Assembly (NCBI RefSeq): GCF_019049105.1
Contig: NZ_JAHQZR010000002.1
Coordinates: 124,001-188,000, forward strand
DNA from: Leucobacter chinensis
GTDB lineage: Bacteria; Actinomycetota; Actinomycetes; Actinomycetales; Microbacteriaceae
Length of the DNA: 64,000 nucleotides
Direction: 5' to 3'
In this document: positions 55,378 through 64,000 of the stretch, piece after piece
Layout of the letters: every line of letters starts with the position of its first letter
Position numbering within the stretch: position 1 is the stretch's first letter
Position numbers and translations under genes: made by a program
The notes under the pieces: generated by a model
What the model was told of the DNA's origin: nothing
What the model saw: only the letters and a program-made list of their open reading frames with translations
The model's database searches: none

Positions 55378-56580
55378 ATGCAAGATCTTCGCTTGATTGA
55401 GCGGCGCGATCAAACCCTGGTACTTGAGTCGATCGATGGAACCGAGTTCACCCTCGAGGTGACCGAAGAAGTCGTGACCGCCGTGCACGTCATTACCCGG
55501 GCCCAGCAGGCCAAGGCGAGCGAGACGAAAGTTAGCCCCCGCGAGGTACAGACGATGCTGCGAGAGGGCAACAGCGTGATCGAGGTTGCCGTGGCCCTCA
55601 ACATCGAAGAAGAAGACGTTGAACGCTACGCCGAGCCCATCAACGCAGAGTTCCGCTTCATTCTTGATCTTGCCCTCGGGGTTCCCGTGCGCGCCGACGT
55701 GGCCGACCAGGACGAGCCGCAGTTCTTCGGCGCCGTCATCGAGGCCCGCCTCGCAAAGCTCGGTGCGACGACGCACGCGTGGCGCACCTGGCGCGATCCC
55801 GAAGACGGCTGGATGGTGCTGCTCACCTTCACCTCGCACGACGTTGAGCACGAGGCGCGATGGGCGTTCGAGCACCGCAAGCGCCTGCTCACCCCGATCA
55901 CTCCCGACGCGATCAACCTCTCGAAGCAGGGCGACGTGGGCGACAAACTTATCCCCACCTTGCGTGCCGTCGACCGACCAGAGGAGCGCGGCAGCTTCAA
56001 CGCCGTGAACTTCGAGCCCGAGGTGGCCGAAGAACCAGCCGAAACTCACGGGGCCGAGGCGCAAGCCGAGACCGAAGAGCCACTGTCTCCCCACTCCGAT
56101 TTTGAACGCCGCCAGGCTATCGAGCAGCGCACAATCGCGACCGAGCCAGAGCCGCGCGATCTTGGCCAGACCTCAGACCTGCTTGATGCACTTCGCAAAC
56201 GCCGCAGCGAACGTGACGCGCAAGACCTCGAACTCGACCTCGATCTGCCCGAAACCCGCACGCAAGAGGTCATTCAGGTGACCCCCGCGGCTTCGCCAGC
56301 TGATTCGGCAGATGAGAGTGGATCGACGCCTGACGACGAGCCACAGGCCGAAGTCAAGCCGAACGTCAATATCTGGGCACCGCCGGCAGGACCCTCGGAA
56401 CCCAAAACCGGAGAGACCGCAGCGGCTTCGAAGCCGGAGGCTGTGAAACCTGAGGCTGCAGCGCCTGCTGAAGCGAGTGAAGCGGAGCCGCACGGCGACG
56501 AGAAGCGCTCGAAAAAGGGCCGTCAGAGCATTCCGAGCTGGGACGAGATTCTCTTCGGCACACGAAGCGAAGACGACTAA
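55378..56580 (+). CDS. sepH: septation protein SepH
   Basis: The 400-residue protein has an N-terminal globular part with a helix-turn-helix-like region (SPREVQTMLREGNSVIEVAVALNI) and typical start MQDLRLIERRDQTL. The long acidic C-terminal part is disordered. SepH of Streptomyces and mycobacteria binds and stimulates FtsZ at division septa. It lies divergent from DUF4193 with about 213 bases between. Confidence 0.9.
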   Translation: MQDLRLIERRDQTLVLESIDGTEFTLEVTEEVVTAVHVITRAQQAKASETKVSPREVQTMLREGNSVIEVAVALNIEEEDVERYAEPINAEFRFILDLALGVPVRADVADQDEPQFFGAVIEARLAKLGATTHAWRTWRDPEDGWMVLLTFTSHDVEHEARWAFEHRKRLLTPITPDAINLSKQGDVGDKLIPTLRAVDRPEERGSFNAVNFEPEVAEEPAETHGAEAQAETEEPLSPHSDFERRQAIEQRTIATEPEPRDLGQTSDLLDALRKRRSERDAQDLELDLDLPETRTQEVIQVTPAASPADSADESGSTPDDEPQAEVKPNVNIWAPPAGPSEPKTGETAAASKPEAVKPEAAAPAEASEAEPHGDEKRSKKGRQSIPSWDEILFGTRSEDD

Positions 56581-56621
56581 CCTCGATGCGCCTTCGGGCC
56601 GCTGCGACCGCGGTGGCCCGC

Positions 56622-57821
56622 CTAGTGACGCTTTTTACGTGGCTTGCGTACGGCCCCAATCGACCGCGCGTTGCGCTCGACTGCCTCGAGGAACTCCTCA
56701 CTCGAGATGGCACCTGCCATGAGAAGGGGAACGTCACGTTCAACCTCAGAGATGCTGCCGTGTTGCCCCACCATGCGCCTGCTCGCGGGGGAATCTTCAG
56801 CGCCGTAGATTGCGGTCTCTCCCAGAGCCGCGATGACCACATCGCCGATACGCTGCTCGACCTCTGGAGCCACACGGCCAAACCAGCCGGCACGCACCGC
56901 CTCCTGCCTCGTGGCAACGCTCGCCCGCTCGCCGAAGAACGCTCTAGCCCGCTCAGCGATCTCTTCCGCTCGCGCATCGTCTTCGAGATACCAATACCTG
57001 AGACGCGGCTCTCCCCCGACGGCCGAAACGCCCTCTAGCACCTCGTCACCCGCGGCAATCTCGATGTGCGCTTCGGCGTTCACATCGACCATGCCGTGAT
57101 CCGCCGTCATCAGAACACCGGTGTTGCCGGGCACGCGACGCAGCAAGCCCGCAACCTGGCTATCGAGCCGTTCAAGCTGTTGCACCCAGGCGTCGCTCGC
57201 CGCGCCGCGCTCGTGGCCGGCACGGTCAAGTTCATCGACGTAGAGATAAACGAGGCGAGGGCCCTCGCCAAAGGCCAGCTCAATCGCACGGTCGAATCGG
57301 GCCTCCATTGCGTCTTCAGCGACATAGGCTGCGCCGGTCAAGATCGCACTCGTGAGCCCTCCAGACTCGTGCGCGGCGCGGCCAATCACGTGCGCCGCAA
57401 CACCTGCCTCACGCGCGCGTTCGAAGACGGTTGGCTGCAGCTGCCAGTCGCGCACCTGCTCGATGCCCTGCCACTCGGTAAGCGTCGTGCGAAGGCCGAA
57501 CTCTGGGTGCATGATGCGGTACCCGACAAGGCCGTGCTGCCCCGGAAGCGTTCCCGTGGTGATCGCGGTGAGGGCCGCGCCCGTGGTACTCGGAAAGACC
57601 GTGCTCACGCGCTCGCTCGTGAGCTTCGAAAGAGTTCTCGCATAGCCTGCATTCGCGCGCAGGTTATGCCAGCCGAGGCCGTCGGCGACAATCACGATAA
57701 CGCAGTCGAGCGCGGCGCCCTCACCCGCCCCGGGTGCTGCCTCGAGCAGCGAGAGCGCTGTTGGCATAATTGCGGCAAGCCTCGCACCGTTTTCTGTTGG
57801 AGTCTGTAGCATAAACTCCAT
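56622..57821 (-). CDS. type I phosphodiesterase/nucleotide pyrophosphatase-family protein
   Basis: Approximately 399 residues; the start could be 57833, 57821 or 57812. [14 protein letters not shown] gives the first metal Asp, [18 protein letters not shown] the nucleophilic Thr, and ADHGMVDVN the second metal site. Family members split phosphodiester or phosphate bonds on nucleotides or sugars. It is divergent from the topoisomerase gene. Substrate unknown. Confidence 0.88.
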   Translation of the reverse strand: MEFMLQTPTENGARLAAIMPTALSLLEAAPGAGEGAALDCVIVIVADGLGWHNLRANAGYARTLSKLTSERVSTVFPSTTGAALTAITTGTLPGQHGLVGYRIMHPEFGLRTTLTEWQGIEQVRDWQLQPTVFERAREAGVAAHVIGRAAHESGGLTSAILTGAAYVAEDAMEARFDRAIELAFGEGPRLVYLYVDELDRAGHERGAASDAWVQQLERLDSQVAGLLRRVPGNTGVLMTADHGMVDVNAEAHIEIAAGDEVLEGVSAVGGEPRLRYWYLEDDARAEEIAERARAFFGERASVATRQEAVRAGWFGRVAPEVEQRIGDVVIAALGETAIYGAEDSPASRRMVGQHGSISEVERDVPLLMAGAISSEEFLEAVERNARSIGAVRKPRKKRH

Positions 57822-57852
57822 CGTATCCGTCACGAGAAAGGCGCACCCGCGA

Positions 57853-60336
57853 GTGTCAGATTCTTCGCTTGATCTCGAGCAGCACCCCCTTCACGGCGAA
57901 CGCATCGAAGATGTCGATGTGCTCGCCGAAATGGAGACCTCGTTTCTGGAGTACGCGCTCTCGGTCATCTACTCGCGCGCACTGCCCGATGCCCGCGACG
58001 GCTTGAAGCCCGTTCAACGACGCATTCTGTACATGATGACCGACATGGGGCTTCGCCCCGATAAGGGCCACGTGAAGTCGGCCCGTGTCGTCGGTGAGGT
58101 CATGGGCAAGCTGCACCCCCACGGCGACTCGTCGATTTATGACGCGCTCGTGCGTCTCGCACAGCCCTTCGCGATGCGCCTGCCCCTCGTCGACGGCCAC
58201 GGCAACTTCGGCTCGCTCGACGACGGCCCCGCAGCCTCGCGGTACACCGAGGCCCGCCTCGCCGGGGCCGCCCTAGCGATGACGGCCGACCTCGACGAAG
58301 ACGTGGTCGACTTCGTACCAAACTACGACAACCAGTTCATGCAGCCCGGCGTGCTGCCCTCGGCCGTGCCCAACCTGCTCGTCAACGGCGCGAGCGGTAT
58401 CGCCGTTGGTATGGCCACGAACCTCGCCCCGCACAACCTCATCGAGGTCGTCGAGGGGGCGAAGCACCTGCTCTACAACCCGCAGGCGACCACCGAAGAC
58501 CTCATGTCGTTCATTCCCGGCCCAGACCTGCCTGGCGGCGGCATCATCGTCGGCCTTGACGGCATCAAAGAGGCTTACGAGACGGGACGCGGCGCGTTCA
58601 AGACTCGCGCTAAGGTCGCCGTCGAAAAGGTGAGCGCACGCCGCACAGGCCTCGTCGTGACCGAGCTTCCCTACCTCGTCGGGCCCGAGCGGGTCATCGA
58701 GCGCATCAAAATCGGCGTCGAGAACAAGAAGATCTCGGGCATCGCTGACGTCGTTGATCTCACCGACCGTAAAAACGGCCTGCGCATGCTCATCACGCTG
58801 AAGAGCGGATTCTCACCCGAGGGCGTGCTCGAGCAGCTCTATCGCACAACGCCCCTCGAAGACTCGTTCAGCATCAACTCGGTCGCGCTCGTCGACGGCC
58901 AACCGCAGACGCTCGGCCTCAAAGAGATGCTGCGGGTTTTTCTCGACCACCGCATCAGCGTCATTACGCGCCGCAGCAACCACCGACTCACGAAGCGCAA
59001 AGAGCGGCTGCACCTTGTTGAGGGCATGCTGCTCGCAATCGTCGACATCGATGCGGTCATTCAAATCATTCGTGCGAGCGAAAACACCGAACAGGCAAAA
59101 GACCGGCTCAAGACCGCCTACGACTTCTCTGATCTTCAGGCCGAGTACATTCTCGAGCTGCGACTTCGCCGCCTCACCAAGTTTTCGCGAGTCGAGCTCG
59201 AGACTGAACAGGCCGCGCTCATCGCCGAGATCGAAGCGTTGCAAGCCATTCTCGCTGATCGTGATCGCCTGTACGGGGTCGTCGCCTCAGAGATGGACGA
59301 GGCAGCCGAGCGTTACGGCACTCCGCGTCGCACGCTTCTCACGGGTGCCGTCTTGCGTCCCACCCGAAGCAAAGAGAAGGCCGCGCTCGAGGTACAGGAT
59401 GCCCCATGCCGCGTGCTGCTCTCTGCCACCGGCCTCGCCCTGCGCATCGACGTGCCTGAGGCAGCCGAGGGGCAGTCAACCCTCACCGCAGCCCTCGAAC
59501 GCCCGAAACCTCACGGCGCCGTGCACAGCGAGATTCACACGACAACTCGCGCTGAGATTGGGGCTGTGCTCGCCGATGGAACGGTGCACCGCTTCACCCC
59601 CGTCGAATTGCCCCACGTGCCCGCAAATAGCATCTCGTTTGAGGCCGGTGTGCCCATCGAACGCTACCTTGGCCTTGATGAGAAGAAGAGCCCCCGCGTG
59701 GTCGGTTTCGTTGCGCTCGGCACAGAGACCCCCATCGGCATGTTCACCCGCGACGGTGTCGTGAAACGCACGTCGCTCGAAACGCTGCCGAATAAGGACA
59801 CCTTCGAGATCATCACGCTCAAAGACGCCGACGTGCTCGTGAGCGTGTTCGAGGCCCCCGACAATACCGAGTTCGCCGCGGTGACCTCTGACGCGCAGTT
59901 GCTGCGCTTCTCGGCATCGCTCGTGCGGCCTCAGGGGCTCAGCGCTGGCGGCATGAACGGCATGAACGTCAAGGCTGGTGCCTCTGTGCTCTTCGCCGCC
60001 GCCCTACCCGAAGAGGCAGAGGCGCAGGTCGTAACCGTGGCGCAGGGGGCTGACTCGCTGCCGGGCGTCGCTTCTTGCAGCACGAAGGTCTCTGACTTCG
60101 CGGAGTTCCCCGCCAAAGGCCGCGCAACGGGTGGCGTTCGAGCCCACCGCTTCCTCAAAGGCGAAGATCGCTTGTGTGCGGCGTGGATCGGCGCCGGCGA
60201 GCCCCGTGCCCTCGGCGAGAACGGCGAGGTGCGCGATCTCCCCGAAGAACTTGGCCGCCGTGACGGCTCAGGCTACCTGCAACACGACGGTGATATCGCC
60301 TATGTCGGGAGTGCACCGACCGCCGAGGCAGAGTAG
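57853..60336 (+). CDS. DNA topoisomerase IV/gyrase subunit A
   Basis: 827 residues, GTG start. Catalytic Tyr131 lies in [10 protein letters not shown], the quinolone-region residues are Ser93 and Asp97 in [14 protein letters not shown], and the C-terminal beta-pinwheel repeats follow. The usual GyrA box QRRGGRG is degenerate ([11 protein letters not shown]), arguing for a ParC-like decatenase rather than gyrase. The B-subunit gene is not in the window. Strand passage and chromosome unlinking. A strong bidirectional hairpin follows. Confidence 0.92.
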   Translation: MSDSSLDLEQHPLHGERIEDVDVLAEMETSFLEYALSVIYSRALPDARDGLKPVQRRILYMMTDMGLRPDKGHVKSARVVGEVMGKLHPHGDSSIYDALVRLAQPFAMRLPLVDGHGNFGSLDDGPAASRYTEARLAGAALAMTADLDEDVVDFVPNYDNQFMQPGVLPSAVPNLLVNGASGIAVGMATNLAPHNLIEVVEGAKHLLYNPQATTEDLMSFIPGPDLPGGGIIVGLDGIKEAYETGRGAFKTRAKVAVEKVSARRTGLVVTELPYLVGPERVIERIKIGVENKKISGIADVVDLTDRKNGLRMLITLKSGFSPEGVLEQLYRTTPLEDSFSINSVALVDGQPQTLGLKEMLRVFLDHRISVITRRSNHRLTKRKERLHLVEGMLLAIVDIDAVIQIIRASENTEQAKDRLKTAYDFSDLQAEYILELRLRRLTKFSRVELETEQAALIAEIEALQAILADRDRLYGVVASEMDEAAERYGTPRRTLLTGAVLRPTRSKEKAALEVQDAPCRVLLSATGLALRIDVPEAAEGQSTLTAALERPKPHGAVHSEIHTTTRAEIGAVLADGTVHRFTPVELPHVPANSISFEAGVPIERYLGLDEKKSPRVVGFVALGTETPIGMFTRDGVVKRTSLETLPNKDTFEIITLKDADVLVSVFEAPDNTEFAAVTSDAQLLRFSASLVRPQGLSAGGMNGMNVKAGASVLFAAALPEEAEAQVVTVAQGADSLPGVASCSTKVSDFAEFPAKGRATGGVRAHRFLKGEDRLCAAWIGAGEPRALGENGEVRDLPEELGRRDGSGYLQHDGDIAYVGSAPTAEAE

Positions 60337-60386
60337 AGCCCGGCTCCGAGCGCTCCTGTGCGCGCCGTAGCGGCGTCGTAAACACG

Positions 60387-60428
60387 AAGAGGGGCCCGAC
60401 AGTGATTCACCACTGTCGGGCCCCTCTT
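60387..60428. terminator. 18-bp bidirectional hairpin terminator
   Basis: aagaggggcccgacagtg (60387-60404) and cactgtcgggcccctctt (60411-60428) sit between the topoisomerase gene and the mevalonate operon end. Confidence 0.8.
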
Positions 60429-60487
60429 GACGTTGTGGAGGCGCTTACGGGGCGATGCCCGCTCTAGCGCGCTCTACCCGCGACGCA

Positions 60488-61648
60488 CTACTCGGCGTTG
60501 CGGTACTGGCGTTTGTGGTCGACGACGCCCGCAAAACGGTAGTCGCCGTTGGTCTGCCGCTCGGTCTCGTAGCTGCCGGTGAGCTCGTCGTAGGCTGCGT
60601 GACGGGCACGGTAGTCTGCGTAATCGATGTTCGTGCGCTGGTCGAGCATCTCGGCGTGGTGCGCGACTCGGAGGTGCTTCTCGTAGCCCTCGGGAATGAT
60701 ACCGGTGAAGAACTCGGCGACCGCACCCGAACCATAGCTGAAGAGGCCCACCCGCTTACCAGCGAGGTTCTCGCTGTTATCGAGCAGTGACAGGAGCGCG
60801 AAGAAGACCGAGGCGGTGTAGCTGTTGCCGAGCCTGCGGTTGTAGATCATCGTCGGCTCGAGGGTTGCTACCGAGGCATCAACGTCTTCGACCTCACAAA
60901 TCTCGGTGAGGCGACGGTGCGCCTTCACTGCCATGCGGGTGAAGGGTTGGTGGTAGCAGAAGTAATCGATCTCGTCGAAGCTATTCCCGCCGGCCTGTTG
61001 GAAGTCGCTCCACGCCTTGCCAACGCTGTCGAGGTACACCTGCATCGAGTAGTGGCCGTCGACGACCGCTGTTGAGCGATCGTTCGGGCGCCAGAAGTCC
61101 ATAACGTCGCTCGTCCAGAGACCCGTTGCCGGTTCAATCTCAAAGAGGGCTGGGTCGGCGCTCACAAGCATTGCGACCGCGCCGCCACCCTGTGTTGGCT
61201 CGCCGCTTGAGTCGAGCTCGTACCGAGCGATGTCGCTCGCGATAACGAGCACCTTCTCTTCGGGCTTGCGGGCAACCATGGCAACGGCGAACTGCAGCGC
61301 GGCCGTTGCCGAGTAGCAGGCTTCTTTGAGCTCGACGACGCGGCAGTTGCCGGGAAGGCCAAGGAGGCCGTGCAGGAAGACACCGGCCGACTTCGACTGG
61401 TCAACGCCTGACTCGGTGGCAAAGAGAATCGTGCGAATGTTATCGCTACCGTGACGGTCAAGAATGGGTTTCGCTGCGCGAGCCGCCATCGTCACGATGT
61501 CTTCATCAACCGTGTTGATGCTCATCTCGAACTGGCCTATGCCGCGATGAAACTTTGCGAGGTCAGTGCCGGTGTTCGTCGCGATCTCTGCTAAATCGAG
61601 AACCAGACTTCCAGTAGCCGCGGCGATGTCGTGGATCCCGATCTTCAT
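60488..61648 (-). CDS. mvaS: hydroxymethylglutaryl-CoA synthase
   Basis: 386 residues. Catalytic Glu79 (ATESGVDQSKS), nucleophile Cys111 (LKEACYSATAALQ) and the later YFCYHQPFTRM histidine motif. It condenses acetyl-CoA with acetoacetyl-CoA, the committed supply of HMG-CoA in the mevalonate route. ATG overlaps the mvaA stop as ATGA. It is the last gene of the minus-strand mevalonate operon. Confidence 0.96.
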   Translation of the reverse strand: MKIGIHDIAAATGSLVLDLAEIATNTGTDLAKFHRGIGQFEMSINTVDEDIVTMAARAAKPILDRHGSDNIRTILFATESGVDQSKSAGVFLHGLLGLPGNCRVVELKEACYSATAALQFAVAMVARKPEEKVLVIASDIARYELDSSGEPTQGGGAVAMLVSADPALFEIEPATGLWTSDVMDFWRPNDRSTAVVDGHYSMQVYLDSVGKAWSDFQQAGGNSFDEIDYFCYHQPFTRMAVKAHRRLTEICEVEDVDASVATLEPTMIYNRRLGNSYTASVFFALLSLLDNSENLAGKRVGLFSYGSGAVAEFFTGIIPEGYEKHLRVAHHAEMLDQRTNIDYADYRARHAAYDELTGSYETERQTNGDYRFAGVVDHKRQYRNAE

Positions 61649-62697
61649 TTTGACTCTCTTTCAAATTTCACATGGGCCGCCATAAGTTCGCCCGGGTTCG
61701 TCTGGGCTGCCATCAACGATAGCTCGCCACATAACACGGTGGCGGCACACAACACAGCAAGCTTACGTGCATTTTCGCCAGCGTGTGCCTCTTCTCGACA
61801 TCCCAGTCTCTCAAGGTTTTCTGTAATCAGGCTTAAGCCCTTACCGTTTCCTACAGATCCGACAATGAGATTGGGGATCGTGCATGAGAAATAGAGGTCG
61901 CCGTTCCGGTTCTCGGCGTGGGTAATTCCCTGCGACCCCTCAACGATATTTGCGGCATCCTGCCCTGTTGCGAGATAGAAGCCGAGCAGCATATTCGCGT
62001 AGTGGGCATTGGCCGAACGGAGGCTTCCCGCGATCGTGCCACCGACAAGGTTCTTGCGAATGTTGAGCTGTTCCATCTCGTGCGCGGTCGTACGCAGACG
62101 ACGTTCGAGCAGTTCTTTGGGAATGAGAATCTCAGCAACGACGTTCTTGCCGCGACCCCAGATGCCATTGACCGCAGAGGTCTTCTTATCGGTGCACAGG
62201 TTGCCCGAAATCGACCCGTAGTGCAGGTGCGGCTGGTCACGCAGAATCGCGTCCATAAGCTTCTCAGAGGCAAGCGTGACCATGTTGTGGCCGGCCGCGT
62301 CTCCCGTCGTGAATTCAAAGCGCACGAAGAGCAGGTTGCCCACGATTTCGGTGTTGATACGGATGAGCTTTGCAAAGCGGCTCGTCTCGGTCACAACCTG
62401 CGCGAGTTGCTCCTCGCTCGCGGTGATGCGCTGAGCAGCCTCATAAGCGACCGCAGCCGTTCCGCATTCAAAGAGCACCGAACGGGTCATACGCTCGTCA
62501 ACAAGGGTGCACTGAATGCCGCCCTCAACGAGGGTCGAAACGTGTGCACCGCGCCTCACCGATGGCCACAGGGTGGTTTCATAGGTAGCGAGAGGAACCT
62601 CTTGCTCGCCCTGAAACACGTTGCCACCGATACGAATGGGCCCGAGCCACCGAAGTGGCACCGGGGCAAATAACTGCTCTGGTTCATCAACCGTCAT
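61645..62697 (-). CDS. mvaA: hydroxymethylglutaryl-CoA reductase
   Basis: 350 residues from ATG 62697, supported by GTAGGAGCTTGC upstream; the much longer frame up to 63042 overlaps fni and is rejected. Motifs: LVEGGIQCTL (catalytic Glu), TGDAAGHNMVTLA (HMG-CoA/NADPH binding), DKKTSAVNGIWGRGK (Lys), GQDAANIVEGSQG (Asp) and HAGEN (His). Length about 350 matches actinobacterial enzymes of this kind. Reduces HMG-CoA to mevalonate. Overlaps fni by 11 bases. Confidence 0.94.
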   Translation of the reverse strand: MTVDEPEQLFAPVPLRWLGPIRIGGNVFQGEQEVPLATYETTLWPSVRRGAHVSTLVEGGIQCTLVDERMTRSVLFECGTAAVAYEAAQRITASEEQLAQVVTETSRFAKLIRINTEIVGNLLFVRFEFTTGDAAGHNMVTLASEKLMDAILRDQPHLHYGSISGNLCTDKKTSAVNGIWGRGKNVVAEILIPKELLERRLRTTAHEMEQLNIRKNLVGGTIAGSLRSANAHYANMLLGFYLATGQDAANIVEGSQGITHAENRNGDLYFSCTIPNLIVGSVGNGKGLSLITENLERLGCREEAHAGENARKLAVLCAATVLCGELSLMAAQTNPGELMAAHVKFERESK

Positions 62698-63799
62698 GCA
62701 AGCTCCTACGTTTGTGCGCGCCACGCTGGGCATAGTGAGTAATATCGATTCCCCTGAGTCGTGCGAACTCCGCAACACCACCGGTGATGAGCAGGTCGCT
62801 CCGCAGTAAATCGCTCGGGCGCGCCGCGCCGGTGAGCGCTTGAATCGCACGGAGCTGTGCATTCCAGCGGTGGATCTCTGCAATGAGAGCCGCCTCACCT
62901 TCTCGCTGCAAAACATGAAGAAAGCCTCCCGCGACCCCGACGGCGACACTGCCCAGGCTGAGCGCCTTGGCAACGTCGAGTGGGCCGCGTACTCCCCCGG
63001 ACGCCAAAACCGTGACGCTCTCGCGCTCGGCGGTCTCGGCAACGTCTACGAGGCAGTTTGCGGTGCTCTGCCCCCACGAGAGGAGGGCTGAGTAGTCGTT
63101 CTGGTCGCGGCGCGAGTTTTCGATCGCGGCAAAGTTCGTGCCCCCTCGCCCGCTGACGTCGACGTAACGCACACCAAGGGCGGCGAGCTGCGCAACGGTC
63201 TCGGCACTCAGACCGAACCCGACCTCTTTGACGACCACGGGAACGCCCACAGCGGTCACGATCGCCGCGATGTTGTCGGTCCAGTGGCCAAAGCATCGGT
63301 CGCCCTCGGGCATCACGATCTCTTGAGCGCTGTTGACGTGAATCTGTAGGGCGTTCGCCTCGACCGCGTCGACCACACGACGCGCATCAGCGACGGTTGC
63401 GTTTGCGCTGAGGTTCGCGAACACGAAGCCGTTGGGGTTGAGCTTGCGCAGCGAGGTGAAGGTCGAGGCCGAGGTCTCGTCTTTCAAGAGGTGACTCATC
63501 GAACCCGAAGCGATTGCGGTTCCGGTCTCGGCGACAACGCGCGCGAGCGACTCGTTGATGCGGCCGGTCGATGCTGATCCGCCCGTCATAGCATTGATGT
63601 AAATGGGACTTGCCCATGAGTTGTCGAAGATCTGGGTCTCGGTTGTCACCGAGTCGAAGTCGGCCGCGGCAAGCGCATGATGCATAAACGTGACGTCGTC
63701 AAAGTCGCCCGGCTGCTGGCGAGCATCGGCTTGTTCAGTCGCGAGTCGCACGTGATCGTCTTTTCGGGAGGCTGAAGTCGTCACACTTGCGTGATTCAT
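62687..63799 (-). CDS. fni: type 2 isopentenyl-diphosphate isomerase
   Basis: The 370-residue flavoprotein starts with the diagnostic RKDDHVRLA; further on, NAMTGGS and the VVKEVGFGLS and DVSGRGGTNFAAIE barrel motifs bind FMN and NADPH. It interconverts IPP and DMAPP. ATG at 63799 overlaps the phosphomevalonate kinase stop as ATGA. The order pmk-fni-mvaA-mvaS equals that of known Streptomyces mevalonate clusters. Confidence 0.96.
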   Translation of the reverse strand: MNHASVTTSASRKDDHVRLATEQADARQQPGDFDDVTFMHHALAAADFDSVTTETQIFDNSWASPIYINAMTGGSASTGRINESLARVVAETGTAIASGSMSHLLKDETSASTFTSLRKLNPNGFVFANLSANATVADARRVVDAVEANALQIHVNSAQEIVMPEGDRCFGHWTDNIAAIVTAVGVPVVVKEVGFGLSAETVAQLAALGVRYVDVSGRGGTNFAAIENSRRDQNDYSALLSWGQSTANCLVDVAETAERESVTVLASGGVRGPLDVAKALSLGSVAVGVAGGFLHVLQREGEAALIAEIHRWNAQLRAIQALTGAARPSDLLRSDLLITGGVAEFARLRGIDITHYAQRGAHKRRSLHDG

Positions 63800-64000
63800 C
63801 GGGACTCCTCCTGAAGATAGGCCGAGAGGCTAAGCTCGGTGATGTCTGCTTTGTGCCACTCACTCTTCATTCTATGGAGTTCTCTATGCCTCTCGCACAT
63901 TACAACGCCGCAGTCACCGCCGCCGGCTCCCGAAGGTTTGGCAATAGCCCCCTCGTTCTCGGCGATTTCACGCAGTTTTCGAAGCTTCATCGTCTCAATA
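63796..64000 (-). CDS. phosphomevalonate kinase C-terminal part (cut by window edge)
   Basis: 68 codons visible, 5' end outside the window. The AKPSGAGGGDCGVVM motif is the phosphate-binding C-terminal GHMP kinase motif found in actinobacterial phosphomevalonate kinases. It phosphorylates mevalonate 5-phosphate in this pathway, consistent with the next genes. The overlap with fni is ATGA. An internal Met at 63990 is not the start. Confidence 0.85.
   Translation of the reverse strand, partial: IETMKLRKLREIAENEGAIAKPSGAGGGDCGVVMCERHRELHRMKSEWHKADITELSLSAYLQEESR

Noticed and set aside
62698-63042. Upstream extension of the HMG-CoA reductase frame
   Set aside because: It overlaps fni in another frame and lacks family-like sequence; the start at 62697 has a ribosome-binding site.

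Overview
The window is a high-GC actinobacterial chromosome segment. The gene set (SepH, DUF3000, DUF3093, DUF3159, DUF3710, DUF4193, dnaG-dgt-dus-uppS-recO, DctA-type symporter, mevalonate operon) points to Micrococcales, probably Microbacteriaceae. That placement is an inference from gene content, not a database match.

Bases 1 to about 22,760 are part of an integrative conjugative or plasmid-like element. Its right edge abuts the 3' end of a tRNA-Asn gene (22762-22833, minus), and its left part lies outside the window. Reading leftward from the tRNA, the element holds: a divergent pair of small HTH regulators (22185-22800); two small membrane proteins; a replication initiator with four DNA repeats and an AT-rich stretch inside its own coding sequence (candidate origin, 20947-21149); a small Cys-rich protein; a ParB-like protein; an unknown 264-residue protein; a 45-residue membrane peptide; and a DUF2637 protein. 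A surface and secretion block follows: a secreted cysteine-peptidase/FG-GAP protein diverges from an LAxTG sortase substrate, and a lone small gene lies beyond. The transfer operon comes next on the minus strand: secreted EndA-like nuclease, unknowns, a VirB8-position protein, a wall hydrolase, a pilin-like protein, VirB6/TrbL, the two halves of VirB4 (SCO6880-like and ATPase), an unknown, a VirD4/TraG coupling protein, an HNH protein, an unknown and an SSB. Stops and starts overlap as ATGA or GTGA at many junctions. No relaxase or integrase is visible. A MerR fragment fills bases 1-312.

Bases 22.8-30.3 kb hold tRNA-Gly(TCC), an orphan ABC ATPase, then dnaG, dgt, dus, uppS and recO on the minus strand. 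From 30.4 to 37.3 kb come a TRIC-type channel, a repeat-filled gap, then ruvC, yebC, a HIT protein, thrS and an acyl-CoA synthetase. From 37.4 to 43.7 kb there are four tRNAs (Val, Cys, Gly, Val), a membrane HExxH protein, a membrane-tethered PemK/MazF-like protein, a ZapE-like ATPase, a dicarboxylate symporter and an alpha/beta hydrolase.

From 43.7 to 60.3 kb lie DUF3000, ribonuclease D, a fatty-acid beta-oxidation pair (thiolase and FadB-like multienzyme), a second repeat-filled gap, aconitase, DUF3159, DUF3710, dut, DUF3093, DUF4193, sepH, a phosphodiesterase family protein and a type IIA topoisomerase subunit A. The window ends (60.5-64.0 kb) in a tightly overlapped mevalonate operon: phosphomevalonate kinase (partial), type 2 IPP isomerase, HMG-CoA reductase and HMG-CoA synthase. 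It feeds isoprenoid synthesis, of which UppS in this window is a consumer.

The most interesting signals are the lambda-O-like initiator with embedded iterons, in which the DNA repeat is kept while its reading frame changes; a palindromic repeat family (two pairs, both between convergent genes); and the mevalonate operon combined with no dxs where actinobacteria often keep it.
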